Assembly (NCBI GenBank): GCA_964553615.1
Contig: CAZKMA010000017.1
Span: 12,790-76,789 of the forward strand
Source: DATKUC01 sp964553615
Lineage (GTDB): Bacteria; Spirochaetota; Spirochaetia; DSM-27196; DATKUC01
Direction of reading: 5' to 3'
Length of the DNA stretch: 64,000 bases
Below are positions 48,353 through 58,241 of the stretch, piece after piece; the stretch's first letter is position 1; each line of letters opens with the position of its first letter. Below the pieces are notes generated by a model. That model ran no database searches, had not been told where the DNA came from, and saw only the letters and a list, made by a program, of their open reading frames with translations. Made by a program: the position numbers and the translations under genes.

Positions 48353-50998
48353 ATGAACGCAGAACAGGGTCGCCTGGATGAGGATCGCCGGGGGATCAGG
48401 CCATGGAAAAAATGGGGTTCCTACCTGAGCGATCGGGAATGGGGAACCGTCCGGGAAGACTACAGTCGAAACGGAGATGCGTGGGACTACCTTACCCATG
48501 ATCAGGCTCGAAGCTATGCATACCGCTGGGGAGAAGATGGGATAGGCGGTATATGCGACCAGGATCAGGTTGTCTGCATTGCTCCGGCGTTCTGGAATGA
48601 ACGCGATCCCATTCTCAAAGAGCGATTGTTCGGTCTGACCGGCACAGAAGGTAATCACGGCGAAGACGTCAAGGAGCAGTACTACTACCTGGACAACACG
48701 CCGAGCCACTCCTTCATGAAATTCCTGTACAAGTATCCACACCGGGAGTTCCCCTACGCGCGCCTGGTGGCCGAGAACAGTCACCGGACAAAGCAGGACC
48801 CGGAGTTCGAGCTCATCGACACCGGCATATTCGACCAGGATCGGTATTTCGACATATTCATTGAATATGCGAAGGCAGATGCCGAAGACATTCTGATCCT
48901 GATTCGCGCTGTCAACCGGGCTGCTGACGGAGCCGCGCTGCACATCATTCCACAGATATGGTTTCGCAACTCATGGTCATGGGAGACTCAGTCCGATCGG
49001 CCGCACCTTGAGGTGTCGGGCGACTCATCCATCGCGATTCATCACCCGAGTCTTGGCGACTACTTCCTATCCGGCTCCGCTTCGAAAGACCGACAGATCG
49101 GTACCGAGCCGAAGCTCCTTTTCTGCGACAACGAGACGAATCACCGCCGTCTGTACGGAGCGAACCAATCCGGCTATGCGAAGGACGGCATCAACGACTT
49201 TCTTGTCGGCGGCAAAAAGGATGCGGTCAATCCGGTACAAACCGGGACGAAAGCTGCCCTGCACTACGCGCTGAGCCTTGCGGGCGGATCTTCGGCAGAA
49301 ATCAGACTGCGATTCTCTCGAACGAACCGGGAACGCCCGTTTGAAGACTTTGACGAAGTGCTTGAGCTCCGGCGGACGGAGGCGGATGAATTCTACCACG
49401 ATCTGCAGACCGATATTGCCTCGGAGGATGCGCGTAATGTCCAGCGCCAGGCATTCGCCGGCATGTTGTGGTCAAAACAGTTCTACCTCTATGACCTCAG
49501 AACATGGCTTCACGGCGACACCGGCCAACCGGTTCCGCCGCGGGAACGTCTTACCGGCAGAAATGTCAACTGGACCCATATGAACGGCGCGGACGTAATA
49601 TCCATGCCGGATACCTGGGAATACCCCTGGTTCGCCGCGTGGGACCTTGCTTTTCACAGTGTCGCCCTGGCTTCGATCGATTCGGAGTTCGCAAAAAGTC
49701 AGCTCCTGCTCCTCACTCACGAGTGGTACATGCACCCGAACGGACAGCTTCCTGCATACGAATGGTCCTTCGACGATGTGAATCCTCCGCTTCACGCATG
49801 GGCAGCATGGCGGGTGTTTCAGATCGACAGAAAGCAAACGGGCGGAAAGGGAGACCTGGCCTTTCTCGAGCGGGTTTTTCTCAAACTGCTCCTGAACTTT
49901 ACCTGGTGGGTGAACAGGAAGGATGCCGGCGACAGAAACGTATTCCAGGGTGGGTTTCTCGGACTCGACAACATCGGTGTCTTTGATCGCAGCTCGCCAT
50001 TGCCAACAGGCGGCTTTCTGGACCAGGCGGACGGGACCAGCTGGATGGCGATGTACAGCCTCAATCTCATGCGCATTGCGCTCGAGCTTGCGCGGCAGAA
50101 CCGTTCATATGAAGATATCGCCACCAAGTTCTTCGAACATTTCCTGTCGATTGCCCAGGCAATGCTGGACATTGGAGGAAAAGGCATCGGCCTCTGGGAC
50201 GAGAAGGACGGATTCTTCTACGACGTGCTCAATCTCAACGATGACACACTCGTACCCATGAAACTCAGATCGATGGTTGGCCTTATTCCGCTGTTTGCCG
50301 TGGAGACAATCGAGCCGGAAATCCTGGAAGAGCTGCCCGAGTTCAATCGCCGCCTCCAGTGGTTTCTCGAGCATCGACCGGACCTCTCGAATCTGGTATC
50401 CCGCTGGCATGTGCCCGGGAAAGGAGATCGGCGGCTCCTCTCCCTTCTCCGTGGCCACCGGATGAAAGAATTGCTGCGTCACATGCTCGACGAGACCGAG
50501 TTCTTATCCGAGTTCGGCATCCGCTCCCTCTCGCGTGCATACGCACAGCAGCCGTTCGAGTTTCAGCTTGGAGATCGTCTGGTTTCCGTCGCGTACGAGC
50601 CGGGCGAATCCCGTTCATATCTCTTCGGAGGGAACTCCAACTGGCGGGGACCCGTCTGGATGCCCGTGAATTATCTCATTGTCGAGTCACTTCAGAAGTT
50701 CCACCACTACTACGGTGACGAGTTTACCATTGAGTGTCCAACCGGTTCCGGAAACTACCTGACCATTCTGGAGGTTGCCGAGGAGATCTCCCGCCGGCTC
50801 GTGAATACGTTTCTCAAGCAACCCGACGGGACCCGCCCCGTCCATGGACAGAACGAGCGGATGCGGACGGACCCGCATTTCCGCGACTACCCGCTATTCT
50901 ACGAATATTTCCACGGCGACATCGGGCGCGGCGTCGGAGCGTCCCATCAGACCGGATGGACTGGACTGGTGGCAAAACTCATCCAGCCGAGGAACTAG
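48353..50998 (+). CDS. GH63-like (MGH1-type) glucosidase
   Basis: An 881-residue alpha-glucosidase of the GH63/MGH1 group. The catalytic (alpha/alpha)6 barrel follows an N-terminal beta domain; WEYPWFAAWDLAFH with the acid Asp, NSNWRGPVWMPVNYL, HGQNERMRTDP and the FYEYFHGD Glu form the active-site landmarks. There is no signal peptide, so it acts in the cytoplasm, possibly on oligosaccharides, kojibiose-type or glucosylated osmolytes. The start ATG 48353 lies 45 bp after the hydroxylase gene. The last four bases overlap the next, convergent gene. Confidence 0.92.
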   Translation: MNAEQGRLDEDRRGIRPWKKWGSYLSDREWGTVREDYSRNGDAWDYLTHDQARSYAYRWGEDGIGGICDQDQVVCIAPAFWNERDPILKERLFGLTGTEGNHGEDVKEQYYYLDNTPSHSFMKFLYKYPHREFPYARLVAENSHRTKQDPEFELIDTGIFDQDRYFDIFIEYAKADAEDILILIRAVNRAADGAALHIIPQIWFRNSWSWETQSDRPHLEVSGDSSIAIHHPSLGDYFLSGSASKDRQIGTEPKLLFCDNETNHRRLYGANQSGYAKDGINDFLVGGKKDAVNPVQTGTKAALHYALSLAGGSSAEIRLRFSRTNRERPFEDFDEVLELRRTEADEFYHDLQTDIASEDARNVQRQAFAGMLWSKQFYLYDLRTWLHGDTGQPVPPRERLTGRNVNWTHMNGADVISMPDTWEYPWFAAWDLAFHSVALASIDSEFAKSQLLLLTHEWYMHPNGQLPAYEWSFDDVNPPLHAWAAWRVFQIDRKQTGGKGDLAFLERVFLKLLLNFTWWVNRKDAGDRNVFQGGFLGLDNIGVFDRSSPLPTGGFLDQADGTSWMAMYSLNLMRIALELARQNRSYEDIATKFFEHFLSIAQAMLDIGGKGIGLWDEKDGFFYDVLNLNDDTLVPMKLRSMVGLIPLFAVETIEPEILEELPEFNRRLQWFLEHRPDLSNLVSRWHVPGKGDRRLLSLLRGHRMKELLRHMLDETEFLSEFGIRSLSRAYAQQPFEFQLGDRLVSVAYEPGESRSYLFGGNSNWRGPVWMPVNYLIVESLQKFHHYYGDEFTIECPTGSGNYLTILEVAEEISRRLVNTFLKQPDGTRPVHGQNERMRTDPHFRDYPLFYEYFHGDIGRGVGASHQTGWTGLVAKLIQPRN

Positions 50999-52419
50999 GC
51001 CTTCCTGCGATAACCGAAATAGCCCCGCTCACGGATGACCCGTGCCACCGATTCGGGAACCAGCGACTCCCAGCCCTGATCGTCCTCGGCGATCCGCCTT
51101 CGCACTTCGCTCGGAAAGATTTCCAGCCGATCTTCGTTCCATCGTTTAATGGGTTGGATCAGACCATTCTCAACGAGATGGGTAAAAAGGTGCCGAAGGT
51201 TTTCAGGAACTCTCATCTTCTCCACGGTCGTGACTACCCCGTCCGCCGAGTTCTTGAACGGATAAGCAAACAGTCGGACGTGCGCCCGGAATAGCCGTCC
51301 GAAAGCCTCGAGGATTCCGCCGTCCAGATCGGCGTAGTATTTCTCCTTGAAGATCTCGGCAAGCGCCGGGACCCCGAGCACAACACCGATAAATCCGCTC
51401 GTATATCGCGAAAGCGCGGTGGCCACGCTGTAGTAGTGAGCAAGATTGGTCACGAGCACCGACGCGCCCGTAGTCTGAAGAATATCCGCCCGCGTCAGGA
51501 AGTCCTCCGGATCTATCCCGGACCCGCCAAGCAGATTGTTCAACGCCATCTCGAAGAGAACGACCGGCTCATCATCTGATCCCGGAAACGCGGCTGAAAA
51601 CTGTTCCTTCGCGCTGTCCACCATGTCCATGATGGTATTAGTCACCGGTCGGAAACTGCCACGCAGGATGAGGACGCGTCGCTTGTACAGAATATCCGCC
51701 GGCTGCACTATATCGCCGGTCGCAGTGAACATCACCGCCTCGGTGAGTCCCTGGCGGACAAGATCGAGACTCATGAACCGATTGTCGACTCCGGAGAATG
51801 CCGGTCCCCGGAACTCGATCATATCCACCTCAATCCTCCCTCTCGAAAGTCCGTCGAGAAGGGTACCGATTACGGCCGAGGGGTCCTGACGAAGATAGTT
51901 CGCCGCGTAAATGAGATTGACTCCGATCAGTCCGACGGCCTCCTGCTCGTGAATGGTCTCGGAATCGTACATTTTCACATGCATGACAATGTCGGAAGGT
52001 GCAGATCTCGGTTGAGCCTGCAAACGAATCCCCATCCAGCCGTGGCCTTCCATCTGCCGCGAGCTGTTGCGGGTCGCCACGGTGTTCGCATAGGCGAAGA
52101 ATTTCGTATTCGCGCCACGTTTCCCATCAAGTCGCTCGAGAAGCAACGAATACTCGTGATCGAGCATCGCGTCCAGCCGTGCACGGCTCACATACCGTTC
52201 GGTCGGACCGTAGATTGCATCGCTGACGGCCATGTCGTAAGCGGACATTGTTTTTGCAACCGTGCCCGAAGCGTGACCCACGTGAAAAAACCAGCGCGCC
52301 ACTTCCTGACCGGCCCCAATTTCGGCGAAGGTACCGTGGACGCTCTGGTCAAGGTTGAGTTTCAATGCCTTTTCGTGGGCGCCTAATCCCTGATGCTCGT
52401 ATTGATGTGAAGTTTCCAT
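50995..52419 (-). CDS. conserved bacterial protein of unknown function (474 aa)
   Basis: A 474-residue soluble protein. The first half has conserved-looking blocks KTMSAYDMAVSDAIYG, YVSRARLDAMLDHEYSLLLE and GHGWMGIRLQ; the middle has VGLIGVNLIYAANYL and IEFRGPAFSGVDNRF; the C-terminal part is helical with RDILQTTGAS-like ILQTTGASVLVTNLAHYYSV. I recall similar proteins in several bacterial phyla without a proven function and cannot name a family. It has no signal or membrane segments. RNase D lies 22 bp upstream on the same strand, so RNA or nucleotide metabolism is possible but unproven. Confidence 0.75.
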   Translation of the reverse strand: METSHQYEHQGLGAHEKALKLNLDQSVHGTFAEIGAGQEVARWFFHVGHASGTVAKTMSAYDMAVSDAIYGPTERYVSRARLDAMLDHEYSLLLERLDGKRGANTKFFAYANTVATRNSSRQMEGHGWMGIRLQAQPRSAPSDIVMHVKMYDSETIHEQEAVGLIGVNLIYAANYLRQDPSAVIGTLLDGLSRGRIEVDMIEFRGPAFSGVDNRFMSLDLVRQGLTEAVMFTATGDIVQPADILYKRRVLILRGSFRPVTNTIMDMVDSAKEQFSAAFPGSDDEPVVLFEMALNNLLGGSGIDPEDFLTRADILQTTGASVLVTNLAHYYSVATALSRYTSGFIGVVLGVPALAEIFKEKYYADLDGGILEAFGRLFRAHVRLFAYPFKNSADGVVTTVEKMRVPENLRHLFTHLVENGLIQPIKRWNEDRLEIFPSEVRRRIAEDDQGWESLVPESVARVIRERGYFGYRRKA

Positions 52420-52441
52420 TGTCTCTCCGAATGAAGTAACG

Positions 52442-53296
52442 TTACCGCGCCTCGTACAGCGCGCGCAGGTCTTCGATCAGCCGGCTGCGAACGTCCGGCG
52501 GAATGCGGCGATTCACCGAAAGATCCTCCGGCTGTGCCCTCCCCGAAGCGAGTGCGAACATCTGAAGCTTGTTCAGGACCGTATCCGGAGGCACATTCAG
52601 ATCTCGCGCATGACGGTCCCGCACCTCGTACACCTGCTCGAAAAGACGTTTCCCGTTCTTTGGCAATCGATTGAACTCTCCGGACTTGAAGATACGCGGC
52701 TTCCTGTCTCCGCCAAAATCCCGGTTCTGCAGGTTCAGGTTCTTGAGGAGAAAATCATCCATGAGCTTGCGTTCGAGGAGGCTGTGGAGCATTGCGTCCT
52801 TCAACCGCAGGAGATGAAGCACATCGGAGAGAGCGTACTCTATGGCCTCTTCTTCAATCGGCCGCCTCGTCCAGTTGTATCGCTGGAACCGCTTCTTTTT
52901 CTCAATGCCTATGCCGAGGGTCTTCTCCAGCACCGATCCGAGATCTTTCTTCTCATACTGAAGCAGATCAGACGCAGGTCTGAGATCAAGAATGGAGTTG
53001 ATATGGGAATTGTACTCTTTCTGCAGAAGCGCCTGGTCGCTGAGCGAGTCATACATGACCTTCAAGATGTTGCCATCTTCCATTATTCGCTTGATCTGTC
53101 CGTTTTCGAAGGGAAACGGATCGATTATGGCCAGCTCTTCGCCATCGTAGATCTGAATGAGACAAAGCTTCTCGCCGTACTGGTGCAGGTTGTATTCACC
53201 CTCCAGATCAAGTGCGATGGTCTGAATACCGCGCTCCTTCAAAGACTGGAAGTACGCGGTGGCCTGATGTTCATTGACTATAGTCCGGTATGTCAT
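52442..53296 (-). CDS. rnd: ribonuclease D-type 3'-5' exonuclease
   Basis: A 284-residue DEDDy exonuclease with a C-terminal HRDC domain. Motif I is ALDLEGEY (Asp and Glu), motif II LKVMYDSLSDQALL and motif III YALSDVLHLLRLKD with the second Asp and Tyr before it. HRDC follows around RDRHARDLNVPPDTVLNKLQ. It likely trims 3' ends of tRNA or other structured RNA. The unknown 474-residue gene follows on the same strand. Confidence 0.92.
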   Translation of the reverse strand: MTYRTIVNEHQATAYFQSLKERGIQTIALDLEGEYNLHQYGEKLCLIQIYDGEELAIIDPFPFENGQIKRIMEDGNILKVMYDSLSDQALLQKEYNSHINSILDLRPASDLLQYEKKDLGSVLEKTLGIGIEKKKRFQRYNWTRRPIEEEAIEYALSDVLHLLRLKDAMLHSLLERKLMDDFLLKNLNLQNRDFGGDRKPRIFKSGEFNRLPKNGKRLFEQVYEVRDRHARDLNVPPDTVLNKLQMFALASGRAQPEDLSVNRRIPPDVRSRLIEDLRALYEAR

Positions 53297-53332
53297 TGTT
53301 CCTCTTTTCTTCGGTAGTGTACCACACTGCGT

Positions 53333-55537
53333 TCAGGAGAGACACTGGAACGTGAGGTAGACCGCCACCATTACATCGACTCGATCCGGGGCCTCATTCT
53401 GACCCGCACGGCCTGACATTGCCGAAAGCAGGTGGCCGCGCCAGGAGCAGCCGGATTCCGGTTTCGACGGGTTGTCGGTGGATTCGGTCAATTGAGCGAG
53501 AGTCCAATGCAGGATACGTTCAAGTTCCCCGGCATCGTACCACGCCAGAAGCTGTCGTGCGTTCCGATAGAAGACTGCCACTTGCTTGCTCTCTTCAACC
53601 AGCTCACGGAATCCACGTCCTGCACGAATGTTTTCCTTCCAGAAGAAGTCCGAGATGGGTGGGACGAGATCCAGCCGACGGATGCACACAACGTACGCGA
53701 GCTCCCGGAATCGTGTACTCCGATCGCGACGGACAAGGTCGAAAATCCGACCCAGGTAGCTCCGCTCCTCGTCCATTCTGGTCAACGCATTAATACAATC
53801 AAGCTCGACGGTTGGAGAGATGTCCGGCCGGGAGAGCAGCGCGTTGACCTCCTCCATGTGGCCGCTGTCGCCGATGCGAGCAAGCGACTTCAGTGCGGTG
53901 GAAACCACTTCCGGCCGCTCCTCTTTGAGAAGCTCATGGAGAAGTTGCCGAACCGGTTCTTCCGGATAGGCGCCAAGCGCAAAAATGGCGCCAAGACGGT
54001 TGTAGGAATCCCTGTCTCGTGCCTCTTCGAGTATTTCCGGAAGCAGCTGCGGCCGCGGAACCGAGAAGAGAGAACGAAAAATCCGCTCCTTCTCCCAGGA
54101 AAGGGGTGTCTTCATCCGATAGCGCAACTCGTCGGTTGCAATGGGCGCATCGTTCTGCTCAAGGGAGAGCAGGATGGTCTCCCGTTTCCCGCTGTCCCCC
54201 GTGTTCCCAAGCTGGTGGGCATCCAGAAGTGCCCGCAGGTTCTTGGTGGAAAAGAGGACCGCAATTGTCTCTCGAAGAGTAAGACTCCCCGGATCCTTCA
54301 ACCCCAGGCAGAGAAGCATGGCGGCAGATGCAAGAACCGCGGCGAACAGATAGGTGAAGCTGAAACCGTGCAGGGGCGACACCGCCGCTGCGTGGCCAAG
54401 GTCGGCAAGCCAGCCGCCGGCAAGCCCGACACCGAGTGCGGAGACTGCCGCGACAAAGTTCATCATTGCGGTGTAGTTGATCTTCGCATCATCCGGAATT
54501 GACTTGATAACCAGACGCGAGGTCAGCATGAGCCACATGCGAATGAAGAAGAACATGACGAAACCGAGGACCAGAAATACTGCCCAGTTTGCGTGAGGAT
54601 CCACAACTGCCCAGACAATTGCACACAACATGAGAAAGCCGTTCGTGAGTATGAGCAGGGGTTTGCTCCCAATGGAGTCCGCGAACGGCTTCAGGAACAG
54701 CCCGGCCAGAATGGCCGCAACGGCACCGAACACCGTATAGAGAAAAACCATGTTTGACGGCATTCCGACGGATCGCCGGAGAAAAGGAATTCCAAAACCA
54801 AACAGGATTATCGTCCCCTGCCCGAGCCACCGGATAATAAGGGTCAGGGCGCGCTCTCGGTTTCTCATACTCTGAGTGAAGATTGAAAGAAAGGTCTTGC
54901 CCTTGCGGTACTCGACAGTTTCACGGGATGGCAGTCGCCGGATGGCACGTGCCGCCATGGTATTGGCTCCCGCACCCATGTAGGTCAGGAGAACGAGTCC
55001 GGCGGTTCCGCTCAACGCAGGAAGCGAGAGCAGGATGAAGCTGGTAACCTGGGCAATGAGTTGGGAGAAACTGAGACGAAGATTCATACGGACAACCGTT
55101 TGCCCCATCTCCGACGGCCGCATGATACTCTTCTGGAGTGGCTGCGTCATGGGCACCGCAATAATCCTGATGACTGCAAAAACAGTAAACACCGACATCA
55201 CCAGAATCACGGCCGTCTGACCGTGAACAAAAAACAGCAATCCGTACAGCAGGCAGACGATGCCACGCAGGAGCCAGCCGTAGAAGAAGACATCTACCAT
55301 CCGGGTACCTGCAAGCAGACGAGGAACAAACAACAGCATTATTCCGGCAAACTGAAAGACTGAAGCAATGTAACCAAGCTCGAGGTTGGTCGCTCCAAGA
55401 CCGACGGCCATAAGGCTGATAATCGGTGTGTTCAGAAAGTTGATCCCGATTCCGTTCCATTCAAGATGGGTCAGATATGCCCGCAACCCCTGATCGCGCT
55501 CGGATTGGGAGAGGTATGTGGTTTTCTCATCATTCAT
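53333..55537 (-). CDS. MFS-like transporter fused to HEAT-repeat-like domain
   Basis: A 734-residue protein. Residues 1-425 form a 12-helix MFS-type transporter with LTHLEWNGIGINFLNTPIIS and MRPSEMGQTVVRMNLR. Residues about 430-700 are soluble and alpha-helical with repeated pairs such as RLGAIFALGAYPEEPVRQLL and VVSTALKSLARIGDSGHMEE, like HEAT/PBS lyase repeats. Such fusions suggest that the repeat domain senses or binds a protein and gates transport. It lies upstream of rnd on the same strand with 36 bp between. Substrate unknown. Confidence 0.84.
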   Translation of the reverse strand: MNDEKTTYLSQSERDQGLRAYLTHLEWNGIGINFLNTPIISLMAVGLGATNLELGYIASVFQFAGIMLLFVPRLLAGTRMVDVFFYGWLLRGIVCLLYGLLFFVHGQTAVILVMSVFTVFAVIRIIAVPMTQPLQKSIMRPSEMGQTVVRMNLRLSFSQLIAQVTSFILLSLPALSGTAGLVLLTYMGAGANTMAARAIRRLPSRETVEYRKGKTFLSIFTQSMRNRERALTLIIRWLGQGTIILFGFGIPFLRRSVGMPSNMVFLYTVFGAVAAILAGLFLKPFADSIGSKPLLILTNGFLMLCAIVWAVVDPHANWAVFLVLGFVMFFFIRMWLMLTSRLVIKSIPDDAKINYTAMMNFVAAVSALGVGLAGGWLADLGHAAAVSPLHGFSFTYLFAAVLASAAMLLCLGLKDPGSLTLRETIAVLFSTKNLRALLDAHQLGNTGDSGKRETILLSLEQNDAPIATDELRYRMKTPLSWEKERIFRSLFSVPRPQLLPEILEEARDRDSYNRLGAIFALGAYPEEPVRQLLHELLKEERPEVVSTALKSLARIGDSGHMEEVNALLSRPDISPTVELDCINALTRMDEERSYLGRIFDLVRRDRSTRFRELAYVVCIRRLDLVPPISDFFWKENIRAGRGFRELVEESKQVAVFYRNARQLLAWYDAGELERILHWTLAQLTESTDNPSKPESGCSWRGHLLSAMSGRAGQNEAPDRVDVMVAVYLTFQCLS

Positions 55538-55593
55538 GTTGCTTCAGGCACACATGGTACACCGCATGCCGGGTACCCGCAATAGTTACGCCG

Positions 55594-56214
55594 TCAGCGG
55601 GACTTCCGGAAGATGTAATTGCTCGCCGTGCGCACATAGGGAATGGCCCGGCGTGTGCCCAGAATGAGACTCCTGTCGACATACGTGCCCCGTTTCGGCA
55701 CGAAGTACTCCTGCAGCCGATTCGCGGAGATTGAAAACCGTTCCGCGGTCTGCAAGACCACGCCAACGAGCGTCCACTCCGGTGAGATCGCGGCCAGACT
55801 TGCATCGCCATGGCTGTCATTCGCAAGAAGAATTCCGTCCGTCCGAAGATACCGGCTGCAGGCGTCGGACACGAAACCTGCATATTGCGAAATGAGCAGT
55901 CCGAAGTCGTTCCGAATATCCAGATCTTCGGTGAAATCGGCATGCAGGAAGGAGGTATCCGGCTGTTCAGCATACTCCTTGTGGTGCGCAACCATCCTGC
56001 GGACCGCAGGATTCGAGAAAAAGCTCGCTGCCCGCGCATCCGAATCTACGTAGGTGACCGAAGGAAATACAAACGACGGGGTAATGTGGACGAAGCACCC
56101 CGGGTAGAGACATAACATGTCGCCGTAGTGATCCCGGAGCATACGGAAAAGCGCCAGCCTCTCGTCCTGCCGTTTCCGATGGTAACGATCGTACAAGTTG
56201 ACACCGCGCTCCAT
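55594..56214 (-). CDS. possible SAM-dependent methyltransferase, unassigned
   Basis: A 206-residue soluble protein. The N-terminal half reads like a Rossmann-fold start (DHYGDMLCLYPGCFVHITPS, FVFPSVTYVDSDARAASFF, DTSFLHADFTED), where the YVDSD acidic end of strand 2 and HADF at strand 4 fit class I methyltransferases; the glycine-rich loop is weak. LLISQYAGFVSDACSRYLR and GILLANDSHGDASLA follow. I cannot assign a substrate. The aminotransferase gene is upstream by 36 bp on the same strand. Confidence 0.6.
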   Translation of the reverse strand: MERGVNLYDRYHRKRQDERLALFRMLRDHYGDMLCLYPGCFVHITPSFVFPSVTYVDSDARAASFFSNPAVRRMVAHHKEYAEQPDTSFLHADFTEDLDIRNDFGLLISQYAGFVSDACSRYLRTDGILLANDSHGDASLAAISPEWTLVGVVLQTAERFSISANRLQEYFVPKRGTYVDRSLILGTRRAIPYVRTASNYIFRKSR

Positions 56215-56250
56215 GAACTGTGCTCCATATGAGTCCGGGACCGATCCGGC

Positions 56251-57441
56251 CTATCCGAACAGCTCTGCAAGTCCCTCCCGTAGGACGTCAAACATCTGTC
56301 GAATATGAGGCTCTTCAACAATCAGCGGCGGAACAAGCCGGATGGTGGCAGGTTGGGGCGCATTTATAATGAGCCCCCGGCGAAAACACGCGCTCCTGAG
56401 CTCTTCGGCAACTGGAGTGGTGAGATCGAACGCAAGAAGAAGGCCCGATCCACGAATGTCTGTGAGCGGGAAATCTCCACTGAGCTCGCGGAGTCCGGCA
56501 ACTATCAGCTCTCCCATCCGCCTGGCGTTATCCGCAAGTCGATTGTCACGAACTGCGCCGACAACTGCCGCACCAACTGCCATGGCCAGCGGCTGTCCGG
56601 TGTAGGTGCCCCCCTGATCACCCTTCTCGAAGATGTTCAGCCGTTCCTTCGCGAGCATCGCCGCAAGGGGAAAACCACCGCCTATTCCCTTCCCGAGTGT
56701 CAGGATGTCAGGCTCGATTCCAGACTGTTCGTAGGCGAACATGGTGCCTGTCCGTCCAATTCCGGTCTGTACCTCGTCCAGGATCAGCAGTATTCCCTCC
56801 CGGTCACAGAGATCCCGGAGTTGCGAAAGGTACATTGACTCCGCGGGGTGGACGCCACCTTCACCCTGGGTCGGCTCCAGCATGATCGCGCACGTATTGG
56901 CACCAACCGCCGCCTTTACTGCGGACAGATCGTTGAACGGCACATGGATGAAGCCCGGAACCTTCGGTTCGTACAGATCCTTCCATGCGCTCTTGCCACT
57001 TGCGGACATGGTGGCAAGCGTGCGGCCGTGGAATCCGTGCTCGGCGGTAATTATCTCGTAGGCACCGGCACGATAAACCGCACCGAATTTTCGAGCCAGC
57101 TTGATTGCAGATTCATTTGCCTCGGCACCGGTAGAGCAGAAGAACACGCGATCCATGCACGAGACTTCGGTGAGCAGCCGGGCGAATTCCAGCATCGGCT
57201 CGTTGTAAAAGCTCGGGCTCGCGTTCACGAGTGTCACTGCCTGCTTCTGCAATGCCGAGCTGATGACTTCCGGCGAGTGGCCAAGCGAATTAACCGCCCA
57301 TCCGCCCAGAAAATCGAGGTACCTTTTCCCGGAAGTGTCCCAGAGGTACATACCCGAGCCACACTTCATGATCACCGGATCCCGGTCGGTCACGTACAAC
57401 AGTCTGCTGTTCGCAATATCAAGCAGTTCGTCATCGGTCAT
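56251..57441 (-). CDS. class III aminotransferase (ArgD-like)
   Basis: A 396-residue PLP enzyme of the acetylornithine/ornithine aminotransferase group. FFCSTGAEANESAIKLAR binds PLP phosphate, EPTQGEGGVHPA and LLILDEVQTGIGRTG follow, and the Schiff-base lysine is in LTLGKGIGGGFPLAAML. ATG 57441 is used. Because no arg genes are nearby, it may be acetylornithine, 4-aminobutyrate or another omega-amino acid aminotransferase. It is followed by the possible methyltransferase, and the divergent DUF1697 gene starts 232 bp away. That gap holds a 64-codon frame I do not trust. Confidence 0.9.
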   Translation of the reverse strand: MTDDELLDIANSRLLYVTDRDPVIMKCGSGMYLWDTSGKRYLDFLGGWAVNSLGHSPEVISSALQKQAVTLVNASPSFYNEPMLEFARLLTEVSCMDRVFFCSTGAEANESAIKLARKFGAVYRAGAYEIITAEHGFHGRTLATMSASGKSAWKDLYEPKVPGFIHVPFNDLSAVKAAVGANTCAIMLEPTQGEGGVHPAESMYLSQLRDLCDREGILLILDEVQTGIGRTGTMFAYEQSGIEPDILTLGKGIGGGFPLAAMLAKERLNIFEKGDQGGTYTGQPLAMAVGAAVVGAVRDNRLADNARRMGELIVAGLRELSGDFPLTDIRGSGLLLAFDLTTPVAEELRSACFRRGLIINAPQPATIRLVPPLIVEEPHIRQMFDVLREGLAELFG

Positions 57442-57673
57442 GGAATTGAACGTATCATGGGAGGATGAATACCAGCAAGCGGCCACTCATCGACCGATAC
57501 GCACATTGGAATCCAGATTCGGTATGCCCTTTTCCCGAAACGTTGTCCGAGTGGCCGCGCCGCCGCACGGACGGCCGTGAATGGCGAATTAAAGACGCGA
57601 ATTATTGTATATTCAACTCTACCGTGGGGTCCCGCCGTGTTACCGGGACCTCCCGATGAACAAGGAGATATCC

Positions 57674-58231
57674 ATGGGTTCACGCTTCGTGGCGTTTCTT
57701 CGCGGCATGAACGTAGGCGGGCACACGGTCAAGATGGAAAACCTTCGGACGCTGTTTGAATCCGCAGGCTTTGGCAATGTTGCGACCTACATTGCAAGCG
57801 GAAACGTCATATTCACCGCGCAGGAGAACGACCCGGCAACTATCGAAAAGTCAGTGGAAAAAATGCTCAAGGAGTCCCTCGGGTACGAAGTAGCGACCTT
57901 TGTCCGAACGATATCGCAACTCCAGGAGATTGTGAACTTCATCCCGTTTCCCGCGGGAGACGGGGCGGAATTGGATGGAACGGTCTATATTGCCTTCCTG
58001 AGCAGTGCGCCGGACAAATCGTTGATTTCAGATCTCGACTCTTTCGGAAGCACTACCGACGCATTCCGGCTGAACGGCCGCGAACTCTACTGGCTGTGCC
58101 GGACGAAAATGAGCGAATCTATATTTTTCGGCAAACTCCTCGAGAAAACGGTAGGAATTCCCATGACCACACGGAACTCGTCGACGGTTCGAAAGATCTC
58201 AGCGCGATACGGCGGCGCGTCGCAACCATGA
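57674..58231 (+). CDS. DUF1697 family protein
   Basis: A 185-residue protein of the DUF1697 family: FVAFLRGMNVGGHTVKMENL at the start, YIASGNVIFTAQENDP and the C-terminal TTRNSSTVRKISARYG. Structures of relatives show a ferredoxin-like fold of unknown function. ATG 57674 has an ideal AAGGAG site eight bases upstream. It ends 10 bp from the convergent methyltransferase gene. Confidence 0.92.
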   Translation: MGSRFVAFLRGMNVGGHTVKMENLRTLFESAGFGNVATYIASGNVIFTAQENDPATIEKSVEKMLKESLGYEVATFVRTISQLQEIVNFIPFPAGDGAELDGTVYIAFLSSAPDKSLISDLDSFGSTTDAFRLNGRELYWLCRTKMSESIFFGKLLEKTVGIPMTTRNSSTVRKISARYGGASQP

Positions 58232-58241
58232 AGCTCCGGAG

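Noticed and set aside
57465..57659. A 64-codon plus-strand frame between the aminotransferase and DUF1697 genes.
   Set aside because: GGGAGG touches the ATG without the needed spacing, the peptide has no features, and it sits in a likely promoter region.
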